Part shown: piece after piece, positions 24,096 to 33,558 of the stretch | Layout of the letters: each line of letters opens with the position of its first letter | Numbering within the stretch: position 1 is the first letter of the stretch | From: Desulfitibacter alkalitolerans DSM 16504 | GTDB taxonomy: Bacteria; Bacillota; DSM-16504; Desulfitibacterales; Desulfitibacteraceae | NCBI RefSeq assembly: GCF_000620305.1 | Contig: NZ_JHVU01000024.1 | Location: forward strand, 62,001 to 126,000 | Direction of reading: 5' to 3' | DNA length: 64,000 nucleotides | Notes under the pieces: generated by a model | The model's input: only the letters and a program-made list of their open reading frames with translations | What the model was told of the DNA's origin: nothing | The model's database searches: none | Made by a program: the position numbers and the translations under genes

Positions 24096-24617
24096 CTAAA
24101 AAACATCTATACCATGGTTTTTATTCATTTCATTTAGAAATACTGCATTGGCTATTCTATCGTCAGAAATAACACATTTCTCAAAAACCATGACAGCCAG
24201 GCCCCTAATCTTGGCCTCTAGAGCAGCAAAAAAGACATCTGTATTGGTATATGCACCCACTAGAACTATCTCTGAAATGTTTTTTTGGCTAATTATACTT
24301 TCAAAGGATGTATTATAAAAGGCGCTTAAGGTTTCCTTATGAATTACATACTCACCATCCACCGGCTTAACTTCTTCTTTAATTTTGAAATTAAACTTTT
24401 GCTTTTTTGTGTCTGGAGTATATGGAAGGTTATTGAGATAGATAACAGGGTTTCCAGCTTTTCTTGCTATTACTAACTTATCATGGATATTTCTAACAAC
24501 CTCTTGACAGTTGTTGCCTATATATTTTTCACCATTATGGTCAAAGTATTTATTTATACAGTTTATAATGACTAAAGCCGAATTAATAACCATCACCTTC
24601 TTAATAGATATATCCAA
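24096..24617 (-). CDS. Isochorismatase-fold protein, probably non-catalytic
   Basis: The 173-residue protein has the cysteine-hydrolase fold of isochorismatase and nicotinamidase: strand 1 ALVIINCINKYF, then VIHKETLSAFYNT, then VLVGAYTNTDVFFAALEAKI. The catalytic lysine (HKETLSAF) is kept. The aspartate of the usual IDxQNDF is asparagine here, and the nucleophilic cysteine of TxxCV is aspartate. Two of three triad residues are therefore lost, so hydrolysis by the usual mechanism is unlikely and a binding or regulatory role is more plausible. The methyltransferase gene follows directly. Confidence 0.75.
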   Translation of the reverse strand: MDISIKKVMVINSALVIINCINKYFDHNGEKYIGNNCQEVVRNIHDKLVIARKAGNPVIYLNNLPYTPDTKKQKFNFKIKEEVKPVDGEYVIHKETLSAFYNTSFESIISQKNISEIVLVGAYTNTDVFFAALEAKIRGLAVMVFEKCVISDDRIANAVFLNEMNKNHGIDVF

Positions 24618-24864
24618 GTGCTGTATTGAAGTACTCTTATACTATATTTTACCACACGGGCCAGGAAAAATAAAAAACGAGAGTATCCTTCAAAACTTAA
24701 TGTTGCTGATAAATTTGTTACAACATATTTAAAATACCGGAAACTTTTTGAATGAAAATGCCTATATGTCTTAATATATTCCTTTATTCGACATTTTTTG
24801 CTAAAGGAATTTCATTACAAAGATTGAATTAAGCTTAATGAGTCTCTTTTTAGGTGGTGGCTAC

Positions 24865-26007
24865 ATGCCCATTGTAAGGTGGTATGGTTCATCAGGAATG
24901 CAGAGAAAAGCTTACCATAGTAAGATAAAAGCACCAGAAGCCGTAAAAGCCCCCTATTCTAGTAAGAATACATTTGAAGAAGAACTTAGCCTGTCAAAAG
25001 AGCTTTTCTACAAGGCTTTTCAGAACAACCCAAACCTACTATTCATATCCACTATGGATGGTGAGCTTATAGATGTAAACAAGGCTGTTTTAGAAGTAAT
25101 AGGTTATTCCTGGGATGAGCTATTAAATATTTCTAAGATTCAAAAGGACTTCTGTATTATAAAAGAAGAAAACGCCCTACCCTCTGAAGAGGAGTCAGGC
25201 AATAAATGGGTAACCTTTCAAACAAAGCAGGGCCAAATTAGAAAGGGCATATTAACAGTAGAACATTTACATGTTAATAACAATACATATGTTTTAAAAG
25301 AAATAGTAGACATTACCGAAAAGAATAAATTTAACCAGGAAATGGAGCATTTGGACAGACTTAGCATTGTTGGTAAAATGGCGGCTGCCATTGCTCATGA
25401 GGTTAGAAATCCTCTTACAACTGTTAGAGGCTTTCTGCAGCTTCTGCAAAAAAAACAAGAATGTTCCCAGTATATGGACTATTTCAATATTATGATTGAT
25501 GAAATTGATAGAGCTAATAAGATTATAAGTGAATTTTTATCCTTTGCAGGCAATAAAACAAAGCCCTCTTCCAAGGGTAACCTAAACGCTATTATTGAAG
25601 GCCTGGTGCCCCTGTTATATGCTACAGCAACCCAGGACAGCAAGGATATTAATGTCCAGCTCCAGGAAATTCCACCAGTTCTGTTAGAAGAAAGTGAAAT
25701 TCGGCAGCTAGTATTAAACCTTGTAAGAAATGGCCTTGAAGCAATGGATAATGGGTGTGAACTAATTTTAAAAACCTTTTTAGAAGACAATTCAGTTGTT
25801 TTAAGTATTATTGATGAAGGGCCCGGTTTTTCCAAGGAAGCTTTAGAAAATCTTGGCAATCCCTTCTTTACTACAAAAGATAAAGGCACCGGCCTTGGAC
25901 TTTCAATTTGTTACAGTATTGTCCGCAGGCACAATGCCAAAATGGAAATAGAATCTGTTCCGGGTAGAACAAATGTTATGATTAAGTTTCCTATAATTAA
26001 TAATTAA
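24865..26007 (+). CDS. PAS-domain sensor histidine kinase (sporulation-kinase type)
   Basis: The 380-residue protein has no membrane segments. A PAS domain (about residues 55-150; NPNLLFISTMDGELIDVNKA) precedes a HisKA dimerisation domain with phospho-acceptor histidine in AAAIAHEVRNPLTTVRGFLQ. The ATPase domain has N-box NLVRNGLEAM, G1 box DEGPGFS and G2 box KGTGLGLS. No response regulator is adjacent, so it is an orphan kinase like the cytosolic KinA/KinE-type kinases that feed Spo0A. AGGTGGTGG lies just before the ATG at 24865; an ATG nine codons earlier has no ribosome site. Confidence 0.9.
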   Translation: MPIVRWYGSSGMQRKAYHSKIKAPEAVKAPYSSKNTFEEELSLSKELFYKAFQNNPNLLFISTMDGELIDVNKAVLEVIGYSWDELLNISKIQKDFCIIKEENALPSEEESGNKWVTFQTKQGQIRKGILTVEHLHVNNNTYVLKEIVDITEKNKFNQEMEHLDRLSIVGKMAAAIAHEVRNPLTTVRGFLQLLQKKQECSQYMDYFNIMIDEIDRANKIISEFLSFAGNKTKPSSKGNLNAIIEGLVPLLYATATQDSKDINVQLQEIPPVLLEESEIRQLVLNLVRNGLEAMDNGCELILKTFLEDNSVVLSIIDEGPGFSKEALENLGNPFFTTKDKGTGLGLSICYSIVRRHNAKMEIESVPGRTNVMIKFPIINN

Positions 26008-26015
26008 TACTTAAC

Positions 26016-26050
26016 ACCTTTAACCCCCAATAGTGGCTAAAGGTTTTTTA
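26016..26050. terminator. Terminator between convergent kinase and reductase genes
   Basis: ACCTTTAACC and GGCTAAAGGT form a 10-bp stem with one mismatch, followed by six T residues on the plus strand. Confidence 0.75.
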
Positions 26051-26054
26051 ATGT

Positions 26055-26942
26055 TTATCTTTTCACTTTAACCTTTGCCAGCTTCTCAAAATATTGAATC
26101 AGTGCTCCATGATCCGCTTCTCCTAATCCATCTGTCTTGAGTGCCTGCATCATCTCCATTATGGATGCAGTTAAAGGTAATGGCACACCAACCTCATGAC
26201 CTGTATCCATTACATTTCCAAGGTCTTTAATATGGAGCTCAATCCTAAATCCAGGTTCAAATTTACGATCCATTACCAGGGGAGCCTTGGCATCCAAAAC
26301 CGTGCTGCCTGCCAGACCACCCCTAATTGCATTGTAAACCTTATCCGGATCAACTCCTGATTTAGTCGCTAATACCAGTGCTTCACCCATGGCAGCTATA
26401 TTGCCGGCAACAATAATCTGGTTGGCAAGCTTTGTCACATTACCTGCCCCAATATCACCACATAAGACCGCTGAAGCTCCCATGACCTTTAAAACTGGCA
26501 GACATTTATCAAAATCTTCCTGTGCACCCCCCACCATGATGGAAAGAGTTCCTTCAATGGCTTTAGGTTCACCACCACTTACTGGTGCATCAATCATTCT
26601 AATTTGCTTTGCCGCTAACTTTTCTGCTATTTCTCTACTAACAAGTGGTGCAATAGAACTCATGTCTACAACAATGGATCCAGGCCTTGCCCCCTCAATA
26701 ATACCATCCTCACCTAACACAACCTGTTTTACCTCTGGAGAATTTGGAAGCATTGTTACTATAATTTCTGATCTGGCTGCCACATCCTTAGGAGAAATTC
26801 CAGCAACAGCACCTGCTGCTACAACCTCTTCTACTGCTTCTGGAACAATATCAAAAACCACCAGATCATACCCTGCTTTTATAAGATTTTTACTCATTGG
26901 TTTACCCATAATACCCAAACCTATGAATCCAATCTTCTTCAT
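26055..26942 (-). CDS. 2-hydroxy-3-oxopropionate (tartronate semialdehyde) reductase-like dehydrogenase
   Basis: The 295-residue enzyme is of the 3-hydroxyisobutyrate dehydrogenase family. The NAD(P) motif is GFIGLGIMGKPMSKNL, the substrate site is DAPVSGGEPKAIEGTLSIM, and the catalytic lysine is in GNVTKLANQIIVAGNIAA. The neighbouring hydroxypyruvate isomerase gene, 44 bp upstream in the same direction, makes tartronate semialdehyde reductase (GarR/GlxR) the best guess, giving glycerate. 3-Hydroxyisobutyrate dehydrogenase is the main alternative. Confidence 0.85.
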   Translation of the reverse strand: MKKIGFIGLGIMGKPMSKNLIKAGYDLVVFDIVPEAVEEVVAAGAVAGISPKDVAARSEIIVTMLPNSPEVKQVVLGEDGIIEGARPGSIVVDMSSIAPLVSREIAEKLAAKQIRMIDAPVSGGEPKAIEGTLSIMVGGAQEDFDKCLPVLKVMGASAVLCGDIGAGNVTKLANQIIVAGNIAAMGEALVLATKSGVDPDKVYNAIRGGLAGSTVLDAKAPLVMDRKFEPGFRIELHIKDLGNVMDTGHEVGVPLPLTASIMEMMQALKTDGLGEADHGALIQYFEKLAKVKVKR

Positions 26943-26986
26943 TAATCATACCTCCAGTAATATTATTGGTTACTGCACATGACCAA

Positions 26987-27772
26987 CTACAGTTTATATG
27001 GAAAGTTTTTAATCCATTCTAAGGACTCAACAGTATTTGGTTGTGGCTTGTACTCCATGCCTATGTAGCCTTCATAGCCTAATCTTTCAATTTGACTTAA
27101 AACAAATTCAAAATCAATAACCCCTGTTCCCGGCTGGTTCCTGCCGGGGCTGTCGGCAATTTGAATATGGCCAATTCTATCAAAAATGTTTCCAAGAATC
27201 TCTTTATGGGATTCCCCTTCACGCTCAGCATGGTAGACATCATACTGAAGATATACATTGGAACGGCTAACATCTGCAAGCAGCTTCAATACCTGTTCAG
27301 TGGTATTAAGATAAAATCCAGGGACATCGTAATGATTAATGGGCTCAACCATTAAATCGATCCCATGTTTTCCAAGCTCATCAGCTGCATAACAAACATT
27401 TTCAACAAGGTTTTCCCACAGTCCATTATCTAAAGTAGGATCGTCTACCTTGCCTACTAAACAATTAACTCTATCAACACCAAACTTTTGAGCAGCCATA
27501 ATAGTTTGACTAACTCCCTTTCTAAACTCAGTTCTACGGCCAGGGTCTAGAGCTATTCCACGATCCCCATTGGCCCAATCACCTGCAGGAAGATTAAAAA
27601 GAACCAGTTGAAGCCTGTGTTGCTTAAGCTGTTTCTCTATCTCGTCTAAATCAAAATCATAGGGAAACATAAATTCAACATAGTTGAAACCTGCCTTTTT
27701 GGCCGCTTCAAAACGTTCCATAAAAGGCAGCTCTGTAAATAAAAATGTTAGATTTGCAGCAAATTTAAGCAT
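26987..27772 (-). CDS. hyi: Hydroxypyruvate isomerase
   Basis: The 261-residue TIM barrel interconverts hydroxypyruvate and tartronate semialdehyde. Family landmarks are the start KFAANLTFLFTELPFMERF, the glutamate in LMVEPINHYDVPGFYL, LQYDVYHAEREG, HIQIADSPGRNQPGTG and YIGMEYKP, which bear the metal and substrate ligands. The length equals that of Hyi. With the reductase gene downstream it forms a two-step route between hydroxypyruvate or tartronate semialdehyde and glycerate, which could receive aldehydes made by an HpaI-type aldolase. Confidence 0.9.
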   Translation of the reverse strand: MLKFAANLTFLFTELPFMERFEAAKKAGFNYVEFMFPYDFDLDEIEKQLKQHRLQLVLFNLPAGDWANGDRGIALDPGRRTEFRKGVSQTIMAAQKFGVDRVNCLVGKVDDPTLDNGLWENLVENVCYAADELGKHGIDLMVEPINHYDVPGFYLNTTEQVLKLLADVSRSNVYLQYDVYHAEREGESHKEILGNIFDRIGHIQIADSPGRNQPGTGVIDFEFVLSQIERLGYEGYIGMEYKPQPNTVESLEWIKNFPYKL

Positions 27773-28050
27773 TTTATCCCTCCTATCTAATTCTCTATGT
27801 CTATTCTACCGTATTATGCGTTAATTTCAAATTAATTACATGAAGATAAATCCATTTATTTAATTTACTTTCAACACATCCCTATAAATTCCTGCACAAA
27901 ATCCAATTGGATAACTCTCTAAATAGCAAAATTAATAAAGGAATAGAAAAAACTTTGTGGAATAATCAGCTTACATGGAATTAAATCTTTATGAATTAAA
28001 TAGTGAACATGGGAAATAAATATACTAATGTTTAGCAAGAGGGGATTATA

Positions 28051-29001
28051 ATGGCTTATTTTTTACTGCTTTTGGGATTTGTCCTTTTAATTAAGGGAGC
28101 AGACTTTTTTATTGATGGTGCAGCTGGGATTGCAAAAGCACTAAAGCTTCCGCCCATGATAATAGGACTTACAATCGTTGCCTTTGGGACAAGCTCTCCA
28201 GAGGCTGCAGTAAGTATTAGCGCCGCCATTAAGGGAAGCAGCGGCATATCATTAGGAAACGTTATAGGAAGCAACATTTTTAATATTTCCTTTGTTATTG
28301 GAATAATGGCACTACTAAGCCCTTTAAAGGTGGAAAAACAGACAACACGTAAAGAAATTCCCTTTGCCCTTTTATCAAGCATCCTTTTGCTCATTCTAGT
28401 TCTTGACAGGTTTTTACAGCAAACTAAGAGCGATGTCATAACAAGGGGCGATGGATTAGTATTTTTAATTTTCTTTTCAATTTTTATTTATTACCTTTTT
28501 GAAATGGCTTTAAAAAACTCAAATAACAATCATGAGATTATAGAAAACCCAGGGTATGATAAAAGTGGAAAAATCTTCTATTTAATTATTGGGTTAACTG
28601 GTATTATTCTTGGCGGAAAGCTTGTGGTAGATAGCAGTGTTATAATTGCTTTAAACTGGGGTCTTTCCCAAAGCCTTGTAGGCTTGACAATAGTAGCTGT
28701 AGGGACTTCCCTGCCAGAATTGGTTACTTCAATAGCTGCTGTCTTAAAGAAGGAAAATGAAATTGCCATAGGCAATCTTATTGGGAGCAACATCTTCAAT
28801 ATTCTCTTCATATTAGGTACTGCTTCTGTTATAAGTCCAATCCATGTAGAACCACTCCTGATCAAAGATACGTTTTTAATGATTTTTTATACCATCTTCT
28901 TATTTATTTTTGCAATGAGCCATTATAGAATATCAAGGAAGGAAGGTTTTATTCTGCTTATGTCCTACCTGGTGTATCTTGCCTTTATCATTAGTAGATA
29001 G
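28051..29001 (+). CDS. CaCA-family cation/proton or sodium/calcium exchanger (YrbG-like)
   Basis: The 316-residue membrane protein has about ten helices arranged as two homologous halves. Each half has one alpha repeat: GTSSPEAAVSISAAIKGS with GNVIGSNIFNI, and GTSLPELVTSIAAVLKKE with GNLIGSNIFNI. The glutamates in these repeats bind the transported cations. It exports calcium or sodium; specificity cannot be read. AGAGGGG lies before the ATG. The 278-bp gap upstream (27773-28050) is AT-rich with no other feature that I recognise. Confidence 0.92.
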   Translation: MAYFLLLLGFVLLIKGADFFIDGAAGIAKALKLPPMIIGLTIVAFGTSSPEAAVSISAAIKGSSGISLGNVIGSNIFNISFVIGIMALLSPLKVEKQTTRKEIPFALLSSILLLILVLDRFLQQTKSDVITRGDGLVFLIFFSIFIYYLFEMALKNSNNNHEIIENPGYDKSGKIFYLIIGLTGIILGGKLVVDSSVIIALNWGLSQSLVGLTIVAVGTSLPELVTSIAAVLKKENEIAIGNLIGSNIFNILFILGTASVISPIHVEPLLIKDTFLMIFYTIFLFIFAMSHYRISRKEGFILLMSYLVYLAFIISR

Positions 29002-29031
29002 AGCACTTTATAGCATACTTCTCAAATATAT

Positions 29032-29070
29032 AAAAGGGCCCTGCTTATATCATAAGAGAGCCCTTTTGTT
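29032..29070. terminator. Bidirectional terminator between exchanger and folD
   Basis: AAAAGGGC and GCCCTTTT pair with an inner CTTAT/ATAAG fold, giving T-rich ends on both strands between convergent genes. Confidence 0.85.
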
Positions 29071-29082
29071 TTATATGTTTAA

Positions 29083-29946
29083 TTAAGCAAGACCATTTTG
29101 CATTTCACAAGCCATTATTGTCTGCTTGCAAAGTACAACTGTGGTTACAGATCCTACGCCCCCAGGAACTGGAGTAATCTTATCAACTATTGGTTCAACT
29201 GCATCAAAGTCAACATCTCCACAGTACTTTCCAGGATTGTCCGGATCCTCATTAATACCAACATCTATGACAACCTGTCCTGGTTTAACATAGTCTGCCT
29301 TGACCATTTTGGCACGACCCACAGCAGCAATTAATATATCTGCATCAGCACATACTGCAGGCAGGTTTTCTGTTTTTGAATGACATATGGTTACTGTAGC
29401 ATTTTCACGAAGAAGAAGCATTGCCACTGGCTTGCCTACAACCAGGGAACGACCAAGGACAACTGCTTTCTTTCCCTTTAATGGAATGTCAAAGAATTTG
29501 AGCATGTCCATACATGCTGTAGGAGTACATGGTGGAAAGCCTGTCAGATCATCAGCAAAAACCTTTGCCGCACTTCCCAGAGTCATACAATCCACGTCTT
29601 TTTCCACAGGGATTAAGTCCCTGATTTTCTTTTCATTCAAGTGCTTTGGTAAAGGAGCAAACATTAAAATGCCATTAATCTCTTTATTCGCTCCTACCTC
29701 TATAACAGCCTTCTCAAAGGCTTCCTGCTCTATGTCCTGTGGATATTCAAAAACCTCATATGCCATTCCTATTGTTTCACATGTCTTCTTTGCTCCACCT
29801 TCATAGAAAAGGTCGTCTGGGCGGGCCCCTACTCTAATTATACCTAGTTTAGGTGTTATACCCCTGGCTTTTAGCTCCTCCACCTTTTTACTTAATTCTT
29901 CCTTCATTGCATCTGCAACTGGTTTTCCCTTTAACAATTCTGCCAT
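29083..29946 (-). CDS. folD: Methylenetetrahydrofolate dehydrogenase/cyclohydrolase FolD
   Basis: The 287-residue bifunctional enzyme converts methylene-, methenyl- and formyl-tetrahydrofolate into one another. Signatures are [23 protein letters not shown] with the catalytic lysine, [29 protein letters not shown] and VIDVGINED. The N-terminal motif is somewhat atypical ([11 protein letters not shown] instead of the usual DSxxYVxxKxK) but the lysine is kept. fchA lies 12 bp upstream, so both form a one-carbon operon that could serve methyl groups from demethylation or formate assimilation. Confidence 0.93.
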   Translation of the reverse strand: MAELLKGKPVADAMKEELSKKVEELKARGITPKLGIIRVGARPDDLFYEGGAKKTCETIGMAYEVFEYPQDIEQEAFEKAVIEVGANKEINGILMFAPLPKHLNEKKIRDLIPVEKDVDCMTLGSAAKVFADDLTGFPPCTPTACMDMLKFFDIPLKGKKAVVLGRSLVVGKPVAMLLLRENATVTICHSKTENLPAVCADADILIAAVGRAKMVKADYVKPGQVVIDVGINEDPDNPGKYCGDVDFDAVEPIVDKITPVPGGVGSVTTVVLCKQTIMACEMQNGLA

Positions 29947-29958
29947 TAAACTTACCTC

Positions 29959-30591
29959 CTACTTCTTAATTTTATTAATTACTAATTCTAGTGTTTCATC
30001 TGCTATTCTACTGCCATCTGTTAAAAGTTGATTCATTTCCTCTGTTGTAGCTTTTACATATTCTTGATCCTTAATAGAGTTAAGGTTAATAATTACATTC
30101 AATGATCCGCTAATCAAAGCAGCTTTAAGAAAAACAACTCCACAGCCCACATCAGAGATTGCAATCATAGTACCTATTTGTCCCATTCTCTCGTGTATCT
30201 TTATGCCATCATAGGACTTTCGCATTATTTCCATGGGAACTGAGCAGGCTTCCTTGGAGCAGTTCTCTAAAGTTTCCTCCTTGATTTTAGCTTGTTCAGG
30301 AGTGTCCTTGGGTAAGCCATACGCCTTTGATAAGGGCTCAAATACCTCTGCATCCTTATCAACTAAAACCTTTAGTTCTTCAATTACTTTATTTCCCTTT
30401 TCTATTAAATCTTTTACTTCATCTTCCACCTCTGCATATTTCTTTTTGCCTACAGTCAGATTCCCTACCATGTTGGATAAAGCCATGCCAATAGCCCCGC
30501 CACATGCGGCTGCCCCTCCACCACCTGGTACTGGAGCCTTTGAGGCTAATTCTTCCAAAAATTGATTGCAGCTTTTTTCTAACATTGACAT
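29959..30591 (-). CDS. fchA: Formimidoyl-THF cyclodeaminase / methenyl-THF cyclohydrolase family
   Basis: The 210-residue helical protein is of the FTCD_C family. The N-terminal folate loop PVPGGGGAAACGGAIGMAL and the helical core with KAYGLPKDTPEQAKIKEETL are typical. In clostridia FchA acts as methenyl-THF cyclohydrolase or as formimino-THF cyclodeaminase in purine and histidine breakdown. Its operon with folD favours a role in folate one-carbon interconversion; overlap with the FolD cyclohydrolase activity makes deaminase activity a fair alternative. Confidence 0.9.
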   Translation of the reverse strand: MSMLEKSCNQFLEELASKAPVPGGGGAAACGGAIGMALSNMVGNLTVGKKKYAEVEDEVKDLIEKGNKVIEELKVLVDKDAEVFEPLSKAYGLPKDTPEQAKIKEETLENCSKEACSVPMEIMRKSYDGIKIHERMGQIGTMIAISDVGCGVVFLKAALISGSLNVIINLNSIKDQEYVKATTEEMNQLLTDGSRIADETLELVINKIKK

Positions 30592-30696
30592 AAAAAGTCC
30601 TCCTCGTATAATATGTTTTGTAAACCTAAACTTTAGAATTTCCAGTTAGAATTTTGTTCTTTGAAAAGTGAATAATCACTTTTACAGACTAAGGTT

Positions 30697-30833
30697 AGCC
30701 CGTTCACTTTACCCTTGACAGGGAGTGGTCCATAATGGTAGGCTCATTAGCCGCACAGACACCCCAAAGGGGAGGTGGCTGGCTAAGTCTGTGTAATCCA
30801 TTATGGACAGAGGCTCACTGTCAAGGGCGGGCT
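30697..30833. repeat. Palindromic element B, beside IS110-B
   Basis: Nested arms are AGCCCG (30697-30702)/CGGGCT (30828-30833), CCCTTGACAG (30712-30721)/CTGTCAAGGG (30818-30827), GTCCATAATGG (30728-30738)/CCATTATGGAC (30798-30808), CACAGAC/GTCTGTG and CCCC/GGGG. The second stem shares the core CTTGACA..GAG with the main stem of element A. The total is 137 bp. IS110-B begins 13 bp to the right. Confidence 0.75.
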
Positions 30834-30846
30834 CTTAGTACCTACA

Positions 30847-32524
30847 AACTTGTTTTAAATTAGGGCTTGGATTTTTCGTGATGTTCCCAGACAATAGTCT
30901 TAAGGATTATTTGGGGTAATGCTTTTTCCTCCTGTAGCTTTGACTACTTTTAAAAGTCTGTTTCCCCAGTACTCGTTTGAACTTCTAACCCGCAGGCTGT
31001 TCCTCCTGGCAACCCATGCTAGAAGACAGCAGCTTCTAGGTAGCCCATGGATCAGGATGAGTTCATATACACGAGGGTGATGATCTACGAGTTCCCTGGG
31101 GGCGTCCCGGAAAGTCCAATCCCTTTAATCCTAATTTGAAAGGAGGGATAACCCTTATGAAGTTGTTTGTAGGTATAGATGTAAGCTCTCTGGACTTAAG
31201 AGTACGTGTTATTAATTGTGATGGCGATACTCTTGATAAGTTTACTGTAAGTAATAATCTAAATGGTGCCACCCATTTGCGTGATAAGATCATTACTTTA
31301 GCAGAGAAGCTCTCTTGTACTAATATTCAAATTGGTATGGAGTCTACTTCTGTTTATAGCTGGCATCCTTCTATGTTCTTAAATGAGGATGAGGCTCTAC
31401 GTAAGCTTAATGCTAAGGTTTATACCATCAATGCTAAGCTTGTGAATAAGTTTAAGGAAGCTTATGCTGATATGGAAAAAACTGATGATATTGATGCCTT
31501 GATAATTGCTGATCGTTTACGGTTTGGTAGACTCCCTTTTACTGTTATCATGCAGGAACAATATATTGCTCTGCAAAGATTAACACGAATGCGTTATCGT
31601 CTAGTTCATAATCTGACTAAGGAAAAACAGCATTTTCTTCAAAACTTATTTTTAAAGTGTAATGCTTTTACTTCTGAGGTTGATAGTTCTGCTTTTGGTA
31701 ATGCCATGATGGATCTCTTTTTAGAAAAGTACAGCCTTGATGAAATATCTGCTATGGATGTTGCTGATTTAGCTAATTACCTTAAGGATAAAGGGAAAAA
31801 CCGTTTTCCTGATCCTGAAGGTGTAGCTAAGTGTATCCAAAAGGCTGCCAGGTCTTCTTACAGACTCTCTAAGTGTATTGAAGATTCGGTTGATATTGTC
31901 CTTGCTACTTCTATTGAGACTATCAGAAGCCTTAACAATCATATTAAACAGTTAAACAAGGCTATAGAAAGAGTTCTTGATGGCATCCCTAATACTTTAC
32001 AAACTATCCCTGGTATTGGCCCTGTTTTCTGTGCCGGTATTCTTGCTGAAGTTGGCGATATTTCTCGCTTTAAGGATCAGGCTGCTTTAGCTAAATATGC
32101 AGGGCTTAGCTGGACTAAACACCAGTCAGGAAAGTTTGTAGCTGATGAAACTAAGCTAATACGTTCTGGTAACCGTTATCTCCGTTATTACCTTGTTGAG
32201 GCTGCCAACTCGGTAATGCGCTATGAGCCGGAGTTTAAAGCTTATTACCAGAAAAAGTATCGTGAGGTGCCTAAGCACCAACATAAAAGAGCACTCGTCT
32301 TAACTGCAAGAAAACTTGTGCGTTTGGTTGATACGCTGCTGCGTAACGACCAAATCTACTCGCCTAGAAGGAAGGTGAATAGTTAGGTCAACACCCCCTA
32401 ATTTGCCCTTCGGTTATTTCCAGTTTTTTACTACTCAAACTGGGTTTGTTAAGCATGCCCTTTTTTAGCAAAATTAGCAAATTAAATTTCCAATTTTATT
32501 ATTTAGGGTATTGACATATTACCG
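30847..32524 (+). mobile_element. IS110-family insertion sequence, copy B
   Basis: Boundaries are inferred by analogy with copy A: a CA core at 30845-30846 and at 32525-32526, TTGACA at 32511-32516 near the right end, and a possible -10 TTTAAA in the left end that would stand 17 bp from it in the joined circle. The right end contains GGGTTTGTTAAG and TTTTTTAG, as in copy A. The left 310 bp before the transposase are non-coding and could encode the bridge RNA. Boundaries may be off by several bases. Confidence 0.65.
31157..32386 (+). CDS. IS110-family transposase (DEDD and Tnp20 domains), copy B
   Basis: The 409-residue recombinase shows the DEDD domain (FVGIDVSSLDLRVRV, GMESTSVYSW, DDIDALIIADRL) and Transposase_20 domain (TIPGIGPVFCAGILAE, HQSGKF with the serine, IRSGNRYLRYYLVEAA). 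The frame is intact. AGGAGGG precedes the ATG at 31157; a TTG at 31136 starts upstream of this ribosome site and is unlikely. It is a clear homologue of the copy at 18281 but well diverged, so the two elements arrived independently. Confidence 0.95.
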   Translation: MKLFVGIDVSSLDLRVRVINCDGDTLDKFTVSNNLNGATHLRDKIITLAEKLSCTNIQIGMESTSVYSWHPSMFLNEDEALRKLNAKVYTINAKLVNKFKEAYADMEKTDDIDALIIADRLRFGRLPFTVIMQEQYIALQRLTRMRYRLVHNLTKEKQHFLQNLFLKCNAFTSEVDSSAFGNAMMDLFLEKYSLDEISAMDVADLANYLKDKGKNRFPDPEGVAKCIQKAARSSYRLSKCIEDSVDIVLATSIETIRSLNNHIKQLNKAIERVLDGIPNTLQTIPGIGPVFCAGILAEVGDISRFKDQAALAKYAGLSWTKHQSGKFVADETKLIRSGNRYLRYYLVEAANSVMRYEPEFKAYYQKKYREVPKHQHKRALVLTARKLVRLVDTLLRNDQIYSPRRKVNS

Positions 32525-32889
32525 CAGGACTTTAATTCTTTCTTTGTTTATGTAATCATCACTTGATTCAACTATGTATTCGAACTAATATTTTTCCAAA
32601 AGAGGTCGAATCTCCTTGTGGAAATCATCATATTAATATATTTTACCATAATTCTCTGCTATATCCCATCTAGCTTGGCCAACAATTATTTTTATTTGTT
32701 TACTTAAGTAATATAAGTATAATAGTAAGGCCCCATCTTCGAGGTCTTAAATATTATGGTTCAATACAAGTAAAGATTTTATAAAACTCATATTTAGGGT
32801 ATATAATTAAGAAGTTGTTTGATAAAATTATGTTTAATAGTCTTAAACATCTAATTAATTGATATCTTCCAATGAAAGGGGTTTTTGAT
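32525..32889. other. Intergenic region right of IS110-B
   Basis: This AT-rich stretch of about 365 bp has no reading frame that I can support. A minor hairpin, GGCCCCATCTTCGAGGTC, lies near 32731, and the ribosome site of the rhomboid gene lies at the end. Confidence 0.3.
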
Positions 32890-33510
32890 ATGGGATATTA
32901 TCCAGGAGTTTTTGGCGGGAACATTTCCATAGATTATTTGAAAAAGAAAGCACCTGTAACTTTAGCTATCATTGCAGTTAACCTGACAATTTTTGTTTTA
33001 AGCTATCTTTTTGGCTATGAAAGACAACTGATACTTTTAGGAGGAATGGCCCCTATTGAACTTGTTCTGGCTTCAGGTGAGTATTGGCGATTTTTCACAT
33101 CCATGTTTATCCATAGCGGAGCAATGCATGTTATATTCAACATGATTATCCTGCTCCATTCAGGTGGATACCTGGAACCATACATGGGGCAAAAGAACTT
33201 TGCTGTATTTTACTTACTTTCGGGCCTACTGGTTTCATTCTTTTCTGGTATTTTCACAAATGCCCTTTCAGTAGGAGCCTCGGGAGCAATATTTGCCCTG
33301 TTGGGATTTATCCTGTATTTTGATTTGCAGGCAAGAAAATCAGGCCATAAAACAAGCAGCCTCATTCTGCCTTTAGTAGTGATTAACATGATTATTACCA
33401 TAATAATTCCCAGGGTTAGCTTTATCGGACATTTTTCTGGTCTAGTCATTGGCTACCTCTTCGCTTATTACAGACACAGATCAATATTAGACAAAATCAA
33501 AACTCATTGA
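32890..33510 (+). CDS. Rhomboid-family intramembrane serine protease
   Basis: The 206-residue protein has six or seven membrane helices. The active-site serine is in GASGAIFALLG (about residue 135) and the histidine in GHFSGLVIGY (about residue 185). The structural motif HVIFNMIIL after the WRFFTSMFIHSG loop is typical. It cleaves membrane-anchored proteins within the bilayer; targets are unknown. AAAGGGG lies eight bases before the ATG at 32890, which is preferred to an ATG six codons upstream. Confidence 0.93.
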   Translation: MGYYPGVFGGNISIDYLKKKAPVTLAIIAVNLTIFVLSYLFGYERQLILLGGMAPIELVLASGEYWRFFTSMFIHSGAMHVIFNMIILLHSGGYLEPYMGQKNFAVFYLLSGLLVSFFSGIFTNALSVGASGAIFALLGFILYFDLQARKSGHKTSSLILPLVVINMIITIIIPRVSFIGHFSGLVIGYLFAYYRHRSILDKIKTH

Positions 33511-33558
33511 AAATCAGGGTTAGACAGGCCTCAGCCTACTCTAACCCTGATTTTGTAT
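33510..33558 (+). terminator. Terminator of the rhomboid gene
   Basis: AAAATCAGGGTTAG and CTAACCCTGATTTT form a perfect 14-bp stem that begins at the stop codon. Confidence 0.9.
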
